Shown one piece after another: positions 1 through 9,290 of a stretch of 64,000 nt of DNA. A program made the translations under genes and the position numbers. The notes under the pieces were generated by a model. That model ran no database searches. It had not been told where the DNA came from and worked only from the letters and a program-made list of their open reading frames with translations. This DNA is from Gemmatimonadota bacterium (lineage in GTDB: Bacteria; Gemmatimonadota; Gemmatimonadetes; Gemmatimonadales; Gemmatimonadaceae): contig JACPPC010000020.1 of assembly GCA_016191225.1 (NCBI GenBank), positions 1 through 64,000 of the forward strand. The letters run 5' to 3'. How positions within the stretch are numbered: position 1 is the first letter of the stretch; each line of letters starts with the position of its first letter.

Positions 1-1
1 T

Positions 2-127
2 CTCTCGGGCTACAGCCAAGCCTATCTCGATCGCATCGCCAACCGGCTCAATACCCGGCCCCGCAAGACCCTCGGCTTCCGCACCCCCGCGGAGGTCTTG
101 GCTCAACGTGTTGCACCGATCGGTTGA
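2..127 (+). CDS. IS30-family transposase, C-terminal fragment (5' part outside window)
   Basis: Frame 2 reads LSGYSQAYLDRIANRLNTRPRKTLGFRTPAEVLAQRVAPIG*; the LNTRPRKTLGFRTPAEVL motif is typical of the IS30 transposase C-terminus. Confidence 0.85.
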   Translation, partial: LSGYSQAYLDRIANRLNTRPRKTLGFRTPAEVLAQRVAPIG

Positions 128-226
128 ACCCACCTCTGCTTTTCGCCCTCATCGCGAGCGGACGGCCGCTCACGCGGCCCGCAGTCGTGAGATCTCATGC
201 GCGCCGACCCCCGCCCCTCCTCGCCC

Positions 227-739
227 CTACCGCCTGAGCCTGGTCACGTACTCCTTCGCCTCCGCGAGCCCCATCCCCGTCGCCTGCCGCACGAACGCGA
301 TCGCCGCCATCACGTCCCCGCGCGCCAGCAGCCGCTTCGCTTCGGCATCCACGAAGCCCCCCGGCGCCCCCTTCGCCCCGGCGCTCGCCTGCCCGGTCAC
401 CGTGTTCACCGCCCCCATCAGCCGGGCGAGCTCGGCCTGGGCATCGCGCGCCCGTCCACTGCCGACGCCGCGCCGCTCCATCGACCGGCGATTCGCCTCC
501 ACCACCGCGGCCAGCAGCCCCTTGCCCACGGCGCCGAGAAGTTGCCCCGCCCCGCCGCTCGTCGCGCGCGTCCGGGTCGGCGGTTCGCGCCGCGGCGCGC
601 CGCGCAGCCGCCGCCCTTCCGACGGCGAGAACGCCCGCAGCAGCAGCCGCATCCCCACGCCACCGACCATCAGCCCGGCCACGAACTCGAAGATCGAGCT
701 TGCCCGCAGCAGGGTCTCGACCTCGGCTTGCATCATCAC
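227..739 (-). CDS. Membrane-anchored hypothetical protein with ribosomal L7/L12 C-terminal-like segment
   Basis: 170 aa ORF; N-terminal hydrophobic segment; C-terminus AIAFVRQATGMGLAEAKEYVTRL resembles the bL12 CTD helix pattern (VIKxVRExTGLGLKEAKxLV). Confidence 0.6.
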   Translation of the reverse strand: MMMQAEVETLLRASSIFEFVAGLMVGGVGMRLLLRAFSPSEGRRLRGAPRREPPTRTRATSGGAGQLLGAVGKGLLAAVVEANRRSMERRGVGSGRARDAQAELARLMGAVNTVTGQASAGAKGAPGGFVDAEAKRLLARGDVMAAIAFVRQATGMGLAEAKEYVTRLRR

Positions 740-754
740 GTCTCGCGCCCCCCG

Positions 755-1190
755 CTAACGGGAGATGCCCGGGAACGCCGCGCTCGGCTGGGCGAGCCGC
801 CCCCCGTACTCGGTGCGCGCCAGCTGCGTCACGCCACTGGCCGGCACCTGCACCACGAACAGGCTCGCGCAGGCGTCTTCGCGCACGTCCGGCAGCCTCG
901 GACCATCCAGCTGCCCGGAGATCAGGTTCACCGTGTTGCGGTGCCCGGCCACCAGCACCACCTGGCCGGCGTGCGCGCGCACCGCCGTCGCCACCGCCTC
1001 GGCGTGCTCACGCGCCGCGCCCCCCACCGCCACCGCCTCGGGGGCCTGCCGCAGCAGCTCCGCCAGCGGACGAGCCGTCTCGCGCGCGCGCAGCCGTTGC
1101 GTGGTGTTCTTCGCCCGCACCCGCGCATCGCGCAGCGCGGCGGCGAGTGCCCTCGCGGCGCGGCTCAACCGGCCTTCCACGCCGGCACCA
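755..1190 (-). pseudogene. Histidine phosphatase (phosphoglycerate mutase-like) C-terminal remnant lacking the N-terminal RHG motif
   Basis: LSRAARALAAALRDARVRAKNTTQRLRARETARPLAELL...VVLVAGHRNTVNLISGQL...FVVQVPASGVTQLARTEYG matches the second half of the family; homology begins at the end of the upstream ORF with no RHG and no evident ATG start. The 5' boundary is approximate. Confidence 0.6.
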
Positions 1191-3651
1191 GCGTGCCGTC
1201 GGGGGACTTCCAGTGCGGCGCCCACGCCAGCGCCACGTAGTGCACCGTGATGTCGCCCGGCTTGGGCTTCACCGGGATCTCCACCAGCGCGACCGTCGCC
1301 GCGTCGAAGTCGGCGCCGAGTCCCTGCGCCTTTTCCGTCACCTCGGCCTCGATCGCCGCCAGCTGCTGCCGAATCGCCTCCGCGCTCTCGCCGGCACGCG
1401 CCACGTCCCCCGACTCCTTGCCGGCCCGCGCCACCCCGCGCGCCGCCGTGCCCACGCGGTTGAGCGTGGCGGCGCTGATCGCCTTGCGGCCGAGCACCGC
1501 GCCGAGGATCGCGCTGCCGATTCCCACCGCCGCCTGCAGCTTGCTCGCCGCCGCGTCCGACCGCTCCTTGGCCACGCGCGCCTCGGCCACGCGCAGCCGC
1601 TCGGTGAGCGACGCCACCCTGGCCGCGTACTTCTCGCGCAGCTTCGCCACGCCGCCGTCGCGCGACTCGCGCGCGAGCACCTGCAGCCGCGCGCGGAACT
1701 CCCCCTCGCCCTCGCCGGGGTTCGACACGACCTTCGGCGCCGAGCACGAATAGAGCGTCATCGCCTGGCTCTCCTTGGCCCACGCCGAGAAGAGCTTCGA
1801 CCACCTGGAGTACTGCTTCGGGTCCGCCGCCGGCTTCGGCACGTCGGCGAAGGCGGCCCCCTCGGCGGGGGCCTGCTCGAGCTGCGACGCGTCAAACGGC
1901 GCGTCCTCCCCCTGCCCCCAATCCACCGGCACCGGGCCGCTCTCGATCGCCGCCAGTCGCACCAGGTGCGTCGTCTCGTTGACGTTGTACCTGGTGCTCG
2001 ACACCACGATGTCGGCGGCGCCGGCCGCCATGGGCGTGTACACCAGCTGCGCCCCCGCCGCGCCCCGCGACGCCAGCGGGAGGAAGTACTGCGTGATCGC
2101 CGGCGCAAGCACCGGGCGGGCCCCTCCGCTCGGCGTCGCCGAAGCGGGCGCGACGGCACCACTCCCGCCGACCGTCGCCGCCGCCGGCGCGCCGGCCGCA
2201 CCACTCGCCCTCACCCTCGCCGCCGGTGCGGCGCCCGCGGCCGGCTTCTGCCCGCTCATCAGGGACTTGACCTGGTCGCGTGTCAGGGGTCCGGCGAGGT
2301 AGCTCAAGGTCCACCGCGTGCTGAACAGCACCGGCTCGGGCTCCTTCACGCTGTGCATCAGGAACACGCGCTTGCCAAGACCGGCAATCGTCCCCTCCAT
2401 CGTGCCGCGATCGAAGCTCCCGCCGCTCGCCGCCCCCTCGAGGCCGTCCATCAGCCGCTTCTTGTCGCGCTCCGTCTGCAGCCGCCCCACGAACCACAGC
2501 CCCGCGTTCGACAATCCCTTGTAGTCGAGGTCCACCGGGTTCTGCGTGCTGAGCACCACCCCCAGGCCGAACGCCCGCGCCTGCTTGAGCAGCGTCAGCA
2601 GGAGCATCTTGGTGGGCGGATTCGCCGTTGGCGGCATGTAGCCGAACAACTCGTCGATGTAGAGCAGCGCCCGCAGCGTCCCCGTTCCCGGCTGGCTGCG
2701 CATCCAGCTGATCAGCTCCGCCAGCAACAGCGACATGAAGAACATCCGCTCGCTGTCCGACAGGTGCGCGATCGACATCACCGACACCCGCGGCCTGCCG
2801 CCCGCCGTGTGCAGCAGCGCCGCCGCGCTCAGCGGCTCCCCCTGCGTCCAGGCCGCGAACCCGCTCGACGCCAGCAGCCCGTTGAGCTTCATCGCCAGCG
2901 CGAACCGCTCCTTGCCGGGGTAGAAGCTCTCCACGTCCATCACCCCGACCCTTGCCATCGGCGGCTGCTGGATCGCCGCCACGAGGCCGGCGAGGTCGAG
3001 GTCCCTTCCCGCCCCCCACGCCTGCTCGAGGATCGCCCCCAGCAGGATGTGCTCGCGGCTCTGCACCGGGTCGCCGTCCACGCCCACCAGCGTCAGCACG
3101 CCGGTCGCCGTCGCCGTCACGCGCTCGCGCCAGGCGTCGGGGTCGTCCTTGAGCGCCGCCGGCGGAGCGCTGAACGAGCCCAGAACGCTCAACGGCAGTC
3201 CCGCCACGCTCCCCGGCGTGTAGATCGCGAAGTCGGCCGCGTCGCGCAGGCGCTGGATCCGCGCCCCGTCCTGCCCGCTCGCCTCGAGCCCCCCCTTCCA
3301 CGCCGCGGCCTGCTTCGTGGCGAAGGCGTCGGCGTCGAGCCCCTGCTCCTGCGCCGACCGTTCGTCCACCCACGGGCGAAAGTCGGCCGGCGCCAGCAAG
3401 GGAAAGGTCAGCAGCACGTTGCCGAGGTCCCCCTTGGGATCCACCGCGATGACGGGGATCTTGTCGATCGCTGCCTCCTCGATCAGGCCGATCCCGAGGC
3501 CGGTCTTGCCGCTCCCCGTCATGCCGACGATCACCGCGTGCGTGGTGAAGTCCCTGGCGTCGGCCAGCAGCACGGTGCCGGAGGCCTTCTGCGTCTTCCC
3601 GTCCACCTGCTGGCCGAGGTAGAAGGCGCCGAGCTTCTCGAAGTCTTGCAT
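1165..3651 (-). CDS. HerA/FtsK-like ATP-binding protein (helicase HerA-like, DUF853-type)
   Basis: Walker A VIVGMTGSGKTGLGIGLIEEA, VIAVDPKGDLGN, LLYIDELFGYMPP (Walker B) and LSTQNPVDLDYKGL motifs; start chosen at MQDFEKLGAFYLG. Confidence 0.85.
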   Translation of the reverse strand: MQDFEKLGAFYLGQQVDGKTQKASGTVLLADARDFTTHAVIVGMTGSGKTGLGIGLIEEAAIDKIPVIAVDPKGDLGNVLLTFPLLAPADFRPWVDERSAQEQGLDADAFATKQAAAWKGGLEASGQDGARIQRLRDAADFAIYTPGSVAGLPLSVLGSFSAPPAALKDDPDAWRERVTATATGVLTLVGVDGDPVQSREHILLGAILEQAWGAGRDLDLAGLVAAIQQPPMARVGVMDVESFYPGKERFALAMKLNGLLASSGFAAWTQGEPLSAAALLHTAGGRPRVSVMSIAHLSDSERMFFMSLLLAELISWMRSQPGTGTLRALLYIDELFGYMPPTANPPTKMLLLTLLKQARAFGLGVVLSTQNPVDLDYKGLSNAGLWFVGRLQTERDKKRLMDGLEGAASGGSFDRGTMEGTIAGLGKRVFLMHSVKEPEPVLFSTRWTLSYLAGPLTRDQVKSLMSGQKPAAGAAPAARVRASGAAGAPAAATVGGSGAVAPASATPSGGARPVLAPAITQYFLPLASRGAAGAQLVYTPMAAGAADIVVSSTRYNVNETTHLVRLAAIESGPVPVDWGQGEDAPFDASQLEQAPAEGAAFADVPKPAADPKQYSRWSKLFSAWAKESQAMTLYSCSAPKVVSNPGEGEGEFRARLQVLARESRDGGVAKLREKYAARVASLTERLRVAEARVAKERSDAAASKLQAAVGIGSAILGAVLGRKAISAATLNRVGTAARGVARAGKESGDVARAGESAEAIRQQLAAIEAEVTEKAQGLGADFDAATVALVEIPVKPKPGDITVHYVALAWAPHWKSPDGTLVPAWKAG

Positions 3652-3679
3652 GGGCGTGCCGGTGGTGAAGGGGGTCGCC

Positions 3680-4195
3680 TCAGCGGCGCGACGCAGTCCC
3701 CGCCGCCCGGGCCTTGCGGAGCAGCGCGATCTGTCCGCCGTGGTAAGCATGATGCTGCGCCAGCCCATGCACCAGCACGCGGTGCTTCACGCCGATCCCG
3801 TGCGCGGGGTCCCGGGTCGGGATCGGCGTCGCCTCGAGGGCGGCCGGGTCGAGGGCGTCGAGGGCCGCCAAGAAGTCCTCGTGGCTCGCCGTCAGCTCGT
3901 CGAGCGCGGCCGCCCACCCTGCCGCGTCGGGGGTGGCCGGCGCCGGCGGGAAGTTGCCGATCGCGGGGAGCGCCGGCACCCCGCCGCGCAGCCGCTGTGA
4001 GGCCTCCTGTGTCCATGCGCTCACGTGCCGCACGAGTTCCCAGATCGAGTGCGCGCCGGCCACGGGATGGGCATGCGCCTCGGCCGGCGTCACGCCCTCC
4101 AGCAGCTTGGCCAGCGGCGAGCCGTGCCACGGGTTCCCGCGCACCGCATGGTCGAGCTCGGCCCGCATTCGCGTGATTTCGCGCGAGCCGCTCAT
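3680..4195 (-). CDS. DinB superfamily protein
   Basis: LLEGVTPAEAHAHPVAGAHSIWELVRHVSAW...VKHRVLVHGLAQHHAYHGGQIALLRKA; conserved His pattern of DinB proteins. Confidence 0.85.
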   Translation of the reverse strand: MSGSREITRMRAELDHAVRGNPWHGSPLAKLLEGVTPAEAHAHPVAGAHSIWELVRHVSAWTQEASQRLRGGVPALPAIGNFPPAPATPDAAGWAAALDELTASHEDFLAALDALDPAALEATPIPTRDPAHGIGVKHRVLVHGLAQHHAYHGGQIALLRKARAAGTASRR

Positions 4196-4202
4196 GGGAA
4201 CG

Positions 4203-4616
4203 CTACTTCTTGACGTCGAACGCCCTGGTCCCCGCGGCCGAGCCGTTCGCGGTCACGATCACGCTGTACTTCCCGACTGGCCAGCCCCTGGTGTGCGACA
4301 CGTGGAACTCGGTGGCCGCGGCGCCGTTCGGCGCCACCGTCTGGGAGTAGTCGGAGATCGTGGTTCCCTTGGCGTCCTTCCACGTCGCCTGCATGGTCAC
4401 GCTGCTCGAGACGCCGACCGAGTTGACGACGACGTAGATCGTGTCGCGGGGGCCGAAGGTCGTGGCCGGCTTCATGATCCGCTTGTTCGCGCCAATGCTC
4501 TTGCCGAGGTCCACCGACTGCACCTTGAAGGCGAGCGCCGGCTTGGGGGGCTCCTCCTTCTTGCCGCAGGCGGCCGATGCGATGAGGGCGGCGAGGACGA
4601 TCGAGGCACGGCGCAT
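4203..4616 (-). CDS. Putative lipoprotein
   Basis: MRRASIVLAALIASAACGKKEE lipobox signal; start at ATG 4616. Confidence 0.65.
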   Translation of the reverse strand: MRRASIVLAALIASAACGKKEEPPKPALAFKVQSVDLGKSIGANKRIMKPATTFGPRDTIYVVVNSVGVSSSVTMQATWKDAKGTTISDYSQTVAPNGAAATEFHVSHTRGWPVGKYSVIVTANGSAAGTRAFDVKK

Positions 4617-4800
4617 GCGGAGTGCTCCTGGCGGTGTCGCGGGCAGCGGGCGCCCCGGCGGGACGCGACCGCGGGCGCCCGAAACATGGGCACCCGACCC
4701 CGGGACGTCCACGCCCGCCGGAAGGTCACGCCGCCGGGCAGCGTCGGCGGGGCCGGCGCGGCGCCGCCCGGCTGGTGACCGGCCGCACCGGCCAGGTCGG

Positions 4801-5202
4801 TCAGGCGGTGGGGGGCTTCTCCTGCATCAGCGCCAGCGGGTTGCCGTCGGGGTCGTGCAGGAAGGCCATCCACAGGTGATAGGACTCGGCCCGGTGCACC
4901 ACGTGCGGCTCGCCGTCGAAGGCGGCGCCGGCGCCCCGCATTCGCGCGAAGGCCCCGTCGATGTCGTCCACCTGCAGGTACAGCACCGATCCCGGGTGGT
5001 CGTAGTCCGGCGACTCCGGCGGGGAGAGCATCAGCCGCACGGTGCCGCACATGAAGAAGGCCAGCCCCGGGAACTCGAACAGGAACGGGAGGCCGAGCAC
5101 GTCGCGGTAGAAGGCGACGGCGCGCGGGAGGTCGTGCGTGTTGACCGCGACCTGGCCGATGGCGCGGGGGATGGTGGCGGGGGTGGGGCTGGGGGTGGGC
5201 AT
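4801..5202 (-). CDS. VOC (glyoxalase/bleomycin resistance) family protein
   Basis: IGQVAVNTHDLPRAVAFYRDVLGLPFLFEFPGLAFFMCG...FLHDPDGNPLALMQE. Confidence 0.88.
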   Translation of the reverse strand: MPTPSPTPATIPRAIGQVAVNTHDLPRAVAFYRDVLGLPFLFEFPGLAFFMCGTVRLMLSPPESPDYDHPGSVLYLQVDDIDGAFARMRGAGAAFDGEPHVVHRAESYHLWMAFLHDPDGNPLALMQEKPPTA

Positions 5203-5232
5203 CGGCGCTCCCGGTTGCGCGGCGCAGGATAA

Positions 5233-5251
5233 TTGTTAGCTTAGCTAACAA
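5233..5251. promoter_or_regulatory. Palindromic operator in divergent VOC/MarR promoter region
   Basis: TTGTTAGCT-T-AGCTAACAA: perfect 9-bp arms around a 1-nt centre, located between the two divergent start codons. Confidence 0.75.
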
Positions 5252-5264
5252 AACAAGTACCGCC

Positions 5265-5741
5265 ATGCCGACCCGCCGTCAACCCCCCGCCCGCGGCGCC
5301 CCCCAGCGCACCGCCGACCAGCTCCACTCGGCCGCCATTCACCTCCTCCGCCGCCTCCGCGGCGAAGACGCCGCCGCCGGCCCCTCCCCCCCGAAGCTCT
5401 CCGCCCTCTCCGTCGTCGTCTTCGCCGGCCCCGTCACCCTCGGCGACCTCGCCGCCGCCGAGCAGGTCCGCCCCCCCACCATCACCCGCCTCGTGCGCGA
5501 ACTCGCGCGCGACGGCCTCCTGCGGCTCGTCCCCGATCCCGACGACCGGCGCATTCGGCGCGTCGTCGCCACCGCGCGCGGCCGCCGCCGCCTCCTCGAC
5601 GGGCGCCGCCGCCGCGTCGCCGTCCTCGCCGCCAGCGTGGCCGCCCTCTCCCCCGCCGAACAGCGCCTGCTGTCGCGAGCCGCGCCGCTGATCGAGGCGC
5701 TGTCGCGGCCGCCGCTATCCGGGGCGCCACGGCCGTCCTGA
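5265..5741 (+). CDS. MarR family transcriptional regulator
   Basis: VTLGDLAAAEQVRPPTITRLVRELARDGLLRLVPDPDDRRIRRVVATARGRRRL winged-helix signature. Confidence 0.88.
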   Translation: MPTRRQPPARGAPQRTADQLHSAAIHLLRRLRGEDAAAGPSPPKLSALSVVVFAGPVTLGDLAAAEQVRPPTITRLVRELARDGLLRLVPDPDDRRIRRVVATARGRRRLLDGRRRRVAVLAASVAALSPAEQRLLSRAAPLIEALSRPPLSGAPRPS

Positions 5742-5759
5742 GCGAGGCGAAGGACCTGC
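5735..5759. repeat. Dispersed GTC(A/C)TCCTGAGCGAAGCGAAGGA repeat, copy 1
   Basis: gtcctgagcgaggcgaaggacctgc; contains the TGA stop of the MarR gene. Confidence 0.75.
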
Positions 5760-5827
5760 CTGGCGGGGCATCGCCGGCACTGCGCTTCGCCCGTGACGTC
5801 AACCTGCTCCGCCCCGATGTCGTGGTC

Positions 5828-6403
5828 TCAGCCTGTCGGCTCCCGCCCCGGCGTGCGCGCGTCGTAGTACGACACCACGTTGTCGCGGCGGTACAGGTAC
5901 ACCGCCGCCAGCGGCATCGCCGCCAGCGAGACGATGAACGCGGCAATGTTCCATGGGTGCTCGAGCGTCCCCGTCGCCAGTCGCGTCGCTCCTTCCACGA
6001 TCGGCAGCGACCACATGACCAGCATCAGCGGCCGCGTCCATCGCGCGTCGCGCGACAGGCCGTAGGCGATCGCCCCCAGCACCAGCCCCACGCCTCCCAG
6101 CAGGGGGCCGGCCCGCACCAGGAACTCCCGCCCCGTCACCTGCTCGCCGAACAGCGTCAGGTCGCCCGTGCCCGCCGCCGCGAGCGCCACCAGCCCGAGC
6201 AGGATCCCCCCGAACATCGCCGACAGCATCTGCCCCAGCACGATCAGCCCGGGCTTCGCCGCCAGGCGCAGCTTGAGCGCCGACTCGGCGGCGAGGCGCG
6301 CCTGCGTCGGATACGGCGTCCCGCAGCGCGGGCACGCCTCCACCGGCAGTCGCTCCACGGTGGCAGTGTCGCCGCACTTGGGACAGACGAGGACGACGGA
6401 CAT
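5828..6403 (-). CDS. Integral membrane protein with N-terminal zinc ribbon
   Basis: MSVVLVCPKCGDTATVERLPVEACPRCGTPYP plus about four TM segments. Confidence 0.65.
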   Translation of the reverse strand: MSVVLVCPKCGDTATVERLPVEACPRCGTPYPTQARLAAESALKLRLAAKPGLIVLGQMLSAMFGGILLGLVALAAAGTGDLTLFGEQVTGREFLVRAGPLLGGVGLVLGAIAYGLSRDARWTRPLMLVMWSLPIVEGATRLATGTLEHPWNIAAFIVSLAAMPLAAVYLYRRDNVVSYYDARTPGREPTG

Positions 6404-6462
6404 GGCCCGGCAAAGATACCGCGCGCCGTGGCCGGCGGCGAACCCGCGGTTAGTTTCCTTCG

Positions 6463-7128
6463 ATGCCCGGCTCACCCCTCACGCGCGCGCTGATCGTCCT
6501 CGCCGCGCTCGCCATCGGCGCCTCCGTCGCCGACGTGCCGCTGGTGCACTACGTGGCCAAGCCGCTCGCCACCGTGTGCTGCATCGCGATCGCGCTCTCG
6601 GCGACACCCCCCGTGAGCCAGCGGTATCGCGCCGGCATCGCCACCGGCCTCGTGCTCGGCCTCGCCGGCGACATCCTGCTCATGCTCCCCGGACCCGGCC
6701 ACTTCGCCATGGGGCTGGGTGCATTCCTCGCGGGACATCTCGCGTACCTCGTGGCCCTCACCGACGGCGCGCGCCTCTTTGCGCGCCTCCGCCCCGTGAT
6801 CGGGTTCGCCATCGCCGGTGGCGCGCTGTGCGTCGTGCTCCTGCCCAGGGTCGGGCCGTCGCTGCGCCTGGCCGTCGCCGTGTACGCCGTCGTGCTTTGC
6901 TCGATGGCCGCGCAGGCGCGGGTGCGCGCCCTCGTGGTCCGCGCGCCCGGAGCCCGCCTCGCCGCCGCCGGAGCCACCCTCTTCGTCGTCTCCGACGCGG
7001 CCCTGTCGATCAACCGGTTCGTCGCCCCGATTCCGTGGTCCGCCGTGGCGATCCTTTCCACGTACTGGATGGCGCAGTGGGCCCTCGCCACATCGGTGCG
7101 GGCGAGCGCGGCGGCCGAAGTCGCCTGA
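6463..7128 (+). CDS. Lysoplasmalogenase (YhhN family)
   Basis: VHYVAKPLATVCCIAIAL, GLVLGLAGDILLMLPGPGHFAMGLGAFLAGHLAYLVAL, VVSDAALSINRF motifs of the YhhN family. Confidence 0.85.
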   Translation: MPGSPLTRALIVLAALAIGASVADVPLVHYVAKPLATVCCIAIALSATPPVSQRYRAGIATGLVLGLAGDILLMLPGPGHFAMGLGAFLAGHLAYLVALTDGARLFARLRPVIGFAIAGGALCVVLLPRVGPSLRLAVAVYAVVLCSMAAQARVRALVVRAPGARLAAAGATLFVVSDAALSINRFVAPIPWSAVAILSTYWMAQWALATSVRASAAAEVA

Positions 7129-7178
7129 CCGCGGGTGGGGAGCCGGTGCGGCGCATCACGCGCCGGCCCCCCGCTCCG

Positions 7179-7718
7179 TCATGCCTTGGCCAGGTTCCCG
7201 ATGAACTTCTTGCGGAACTTCGCCACCTTGGGAGCGACCACCGCCGCGCAGTACGGATTCCAGGGGTTCCGCGCGAAGTAGTCGTCGTGCTCGAGCTCGG
7301 CCTTCCAGAACCTCTCGAACGGCGCCACCTCGGTCACGATCGGCGCCGGGAAGACCCCCTCGGCGGTGAACTCGGCGATCACCTGCCGCGCCGCCTGCTC
7401 CTGCGCCGGCGAGTGCACGAAGATCGCGCTCCGGTACTGCGGCCCCACGTCGTTCCCCTGGCGGTCCATCGTCGTCGGGTCGTGGATCGTGAAGAAGACC
7501 TGCAGCAGCTCGCGATAGGTGACCGCCGCCGGGTCGAATGTCACCTGCACGACCTCGGCGTGCCCCGTCTTCTTGCCGCACACCTGCGCGTACGTCGGGT
7601 TCGCCACGTGGCCGCCGCTGTACCCGCTCACGACCTTCGACACGCCGCGGCACTCCTTGAACACCGCCTCGAGGCACCAGAAGCACCCGCCGGCAAGGGT
7701 CGCGACTTCCGCGCTCAC
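7179..7718 (-). CDS. msrA: Peptide-methionine (S)-S-oxide reductase MsrA
   Basis: [41 protein letters not shown] start overlaps the msrB stop (GTGA). Confidence 0.95.
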   Translation of the reverse strand: MSAEVATLAGGCFWCLEAVFKECRGVSKVVSGYSGGHVANPTYAQVCGKKTGHAEVVQVTFDPAAVTYRELLQVFFTIHDPTTMDRQGNDVGPQYRSAIFVHSPAQEQAARQVIAEFTAEGVFPAPIVTEVAPFERFWKAELEHDDYFARNPWNPYCAAVVAPKVAKFRKKFIGNLAKA

Positions 7719-8179
7719 TTCCCCTCCCGGACGAACAGCGCGGCATACTCCGGGTAGCCCTCGGCCTCGAGCCGCGCCACCGGAATGAACCGCATCGACG
7801 CCGAGTTCATGCAATAGCGCAGCCCGCCCCCCGCCCGCGGCCCGTCGGGAAAGACGTGGCCCAGGTGCGAGTCGGCGTGCCTGCTGCGCACCTCGGTGCG
7901 GACCGGGAAGCGCGAGCGGTCCTCCTGCTCCACGAGGTTCCCTGCGACGAGGGGCCGGGTGAAGCTCGGCCACCCCGTGCCCGAGTCGTACTTGTCGAGC
8001 GACGAGAAGAGCGGCTCGCCGCTCACGATGTCGACGTAGATCCCCGGCTCGTGGTTCGCCCAGTAGGCGTTGTTGAACGGGGGCTCGGTGCCGCAGGCCT
8101 GCGTGACCTCGAACTGCTCCGGCGTGAGCGCGGCCCTGATCTCGGCCTCGGCCGGCCTCGTGTACTCCCTGGTGGTCAT
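7715..8179 (-). CDS. msrB: Peptide-methionine (R)-S-oxide reductase MsrB
   Basis: [45 protein letters not shown]...[12 protein letters not shown]...[13 protein letters not shown]. Confidence 0.95.
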   Translation of the reverse strand: MTTREYTRPAEAEIRAALTPEQFEVTQACGTEPPFNNAYWANHEPGIYVDIVSGEPLFSSLDKYDSGTGWPSFTRPLVAGNLVEQEDRSRFPVRTEVRSRHADSHLGHVFPDGPRAGGGLRYCMNSASMRFIPVARLEAEGYPEYAALFVREGK

Positions 8180-8239
8180 CTCTCCCTCTGCAAGGGGCCC
8201 ATGGATGATACGCAGAACGGGTCGAATCGGTTCACTCCC

Positions 8240-8267
8240 GTCATCCCGGGCGAAGCGAAGGACCTGC
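8240..8267. repeat. Dispersed repeat, copy 2
   Basis: gtcatcccgggcgaagcgaaggacctgc. Confidence 0.7.
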
Positions 8268-8316
8268 TCCCGCCTTGCCCCAGGCAGGACGCTCGCGTCC
8301 CGCCCCCGACGATCGC

Positions 8317-9171
8317 CTACGATGACCCGCGCGCCAGCAGCCGCTCCGTCTCCTCCCACAGCCCCTCGCCCCCCCGGTCCTCGCGCGCGGCGCGCGACAA
8401 CCGTCCCGGGCGACGCTCATGGAAGTAGCCGCCGCTCCGCTCGCCGGCTCCCGGGGCGGTGGCGAGCCACACGAGCGTGTCGGCCCCCTGCTCCTCCGTG
8501 CGCGCGAACCACTTGCCGACTCCGATCGCCGCCTTGAACAGCAGCCGGTTCGCGTCGCCGAACCGCGAGGCGACGAACCCGGGGTGAAAGGCCGCCGCGC
8601 TCACGTGCGCCGTCGCCGGATCGGCCGTGAGCCGGCGCGCCAGCGCCCGCGTGAAGAGGATGTTCATCAGCTTCGAGTTGCCGTACGCCCTCCAGCCGCG
8701 GTAGTGGCGCCCCGACTGCAGGTCGTCCAGGTCGAGGCGGGCCCGGCGGTGGGCGGCGCTCGCCGTGTTCACGATCCGCCCGTCGGGACTCGACGCGACC
8801 CGGTCGAGCAGGAGCTGCGTGAGGAGCACGTACGCGAGGTGGTTGAGCGCGAGGGTGCGCTCGAATCCCTCGGCGGTGAGCTGCCGCGTGTCGAAGATCG
8901 CCCCGGCGTTGTTGGCGAGCACGTCGAGCCGGGGCGCCGCGGCGCGGACCTGCGCCGCGAGGGCGCGCACCCCCGACATCAGCATCAGGTCGGCGGCGAA
9001 GGTGACGACCCCGCCGGCGCCGCGGCTGCGCAACTCGCGGGCGAGCCCCTCCAGGAGCACCGGGTTGCGTCCCGCCACCAGCAACCGGTGCGCCGGCACC
9101 GCGAGGGCGAGGGCCGCCGCGCGCCCGATCCCGCTCGTGCCGCCGGTGATGAGGATCGTGCGGTCGGCCAT
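8317..9171 (-). CDS. SDR family NAD(P)-dependent oxidoreductase
   Basis: [19 protein letters not shown] (TGxxxGxG), [14 protein letters not shown] (YxxxK). Confidence 0.9.
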   Translation of the reverse strand: MADRTILITGGTSGIGRAAALALAVPAHRLLVAGRNPVLLEGLARELRSRGAGGVVTFAADLMLMSGVRALAAQVRAAAPRLDVLANNAGAIFDTRQLTAEGFERTLALNHLAYVLLTQLLLDRVASSPDGRIVNTASAAHRRARLDLDDLQSGRHYRGWRAYGNSKLMNILFTRALARRLTADPATAHVSAAAFHPGFVASRFGDANRLLFKAAIGVGKWFARTEEQGADTLVWLATAPGAGERSGGYFHERRPGRLSRAAREDRGGEGLWEETERLLARGSS

Positions 9172-9255
9172 CGGGGCAAGGTGGCGGCCTGGCTTGGCGC
9201 GGCACAAGCCGCCCCGTCGCCGGGAGCGCGGCGAGGGGCCCTCGCTTCAGCATCC

Positions 9256-9280
9256 GATCCTTCGCTCCGCCCGGGATGAC
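9256..9280. repeat. Dispersed repeat, copy 3 (reverse orientation)
   Basis: gatccttcgctccgcccgggatgac. Confidence 0.7.
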
Positions 9281-9290
9281 GGGCGAGTGG

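Noticed and set aside
700-4176. 1158 aa plus-strand ORF
   Set aside because: Antisense shadow of the HerA-like and DinB genes; Arg/Ala/Pro/His-rich low-complexity translation typical of high-GC antisense frames.
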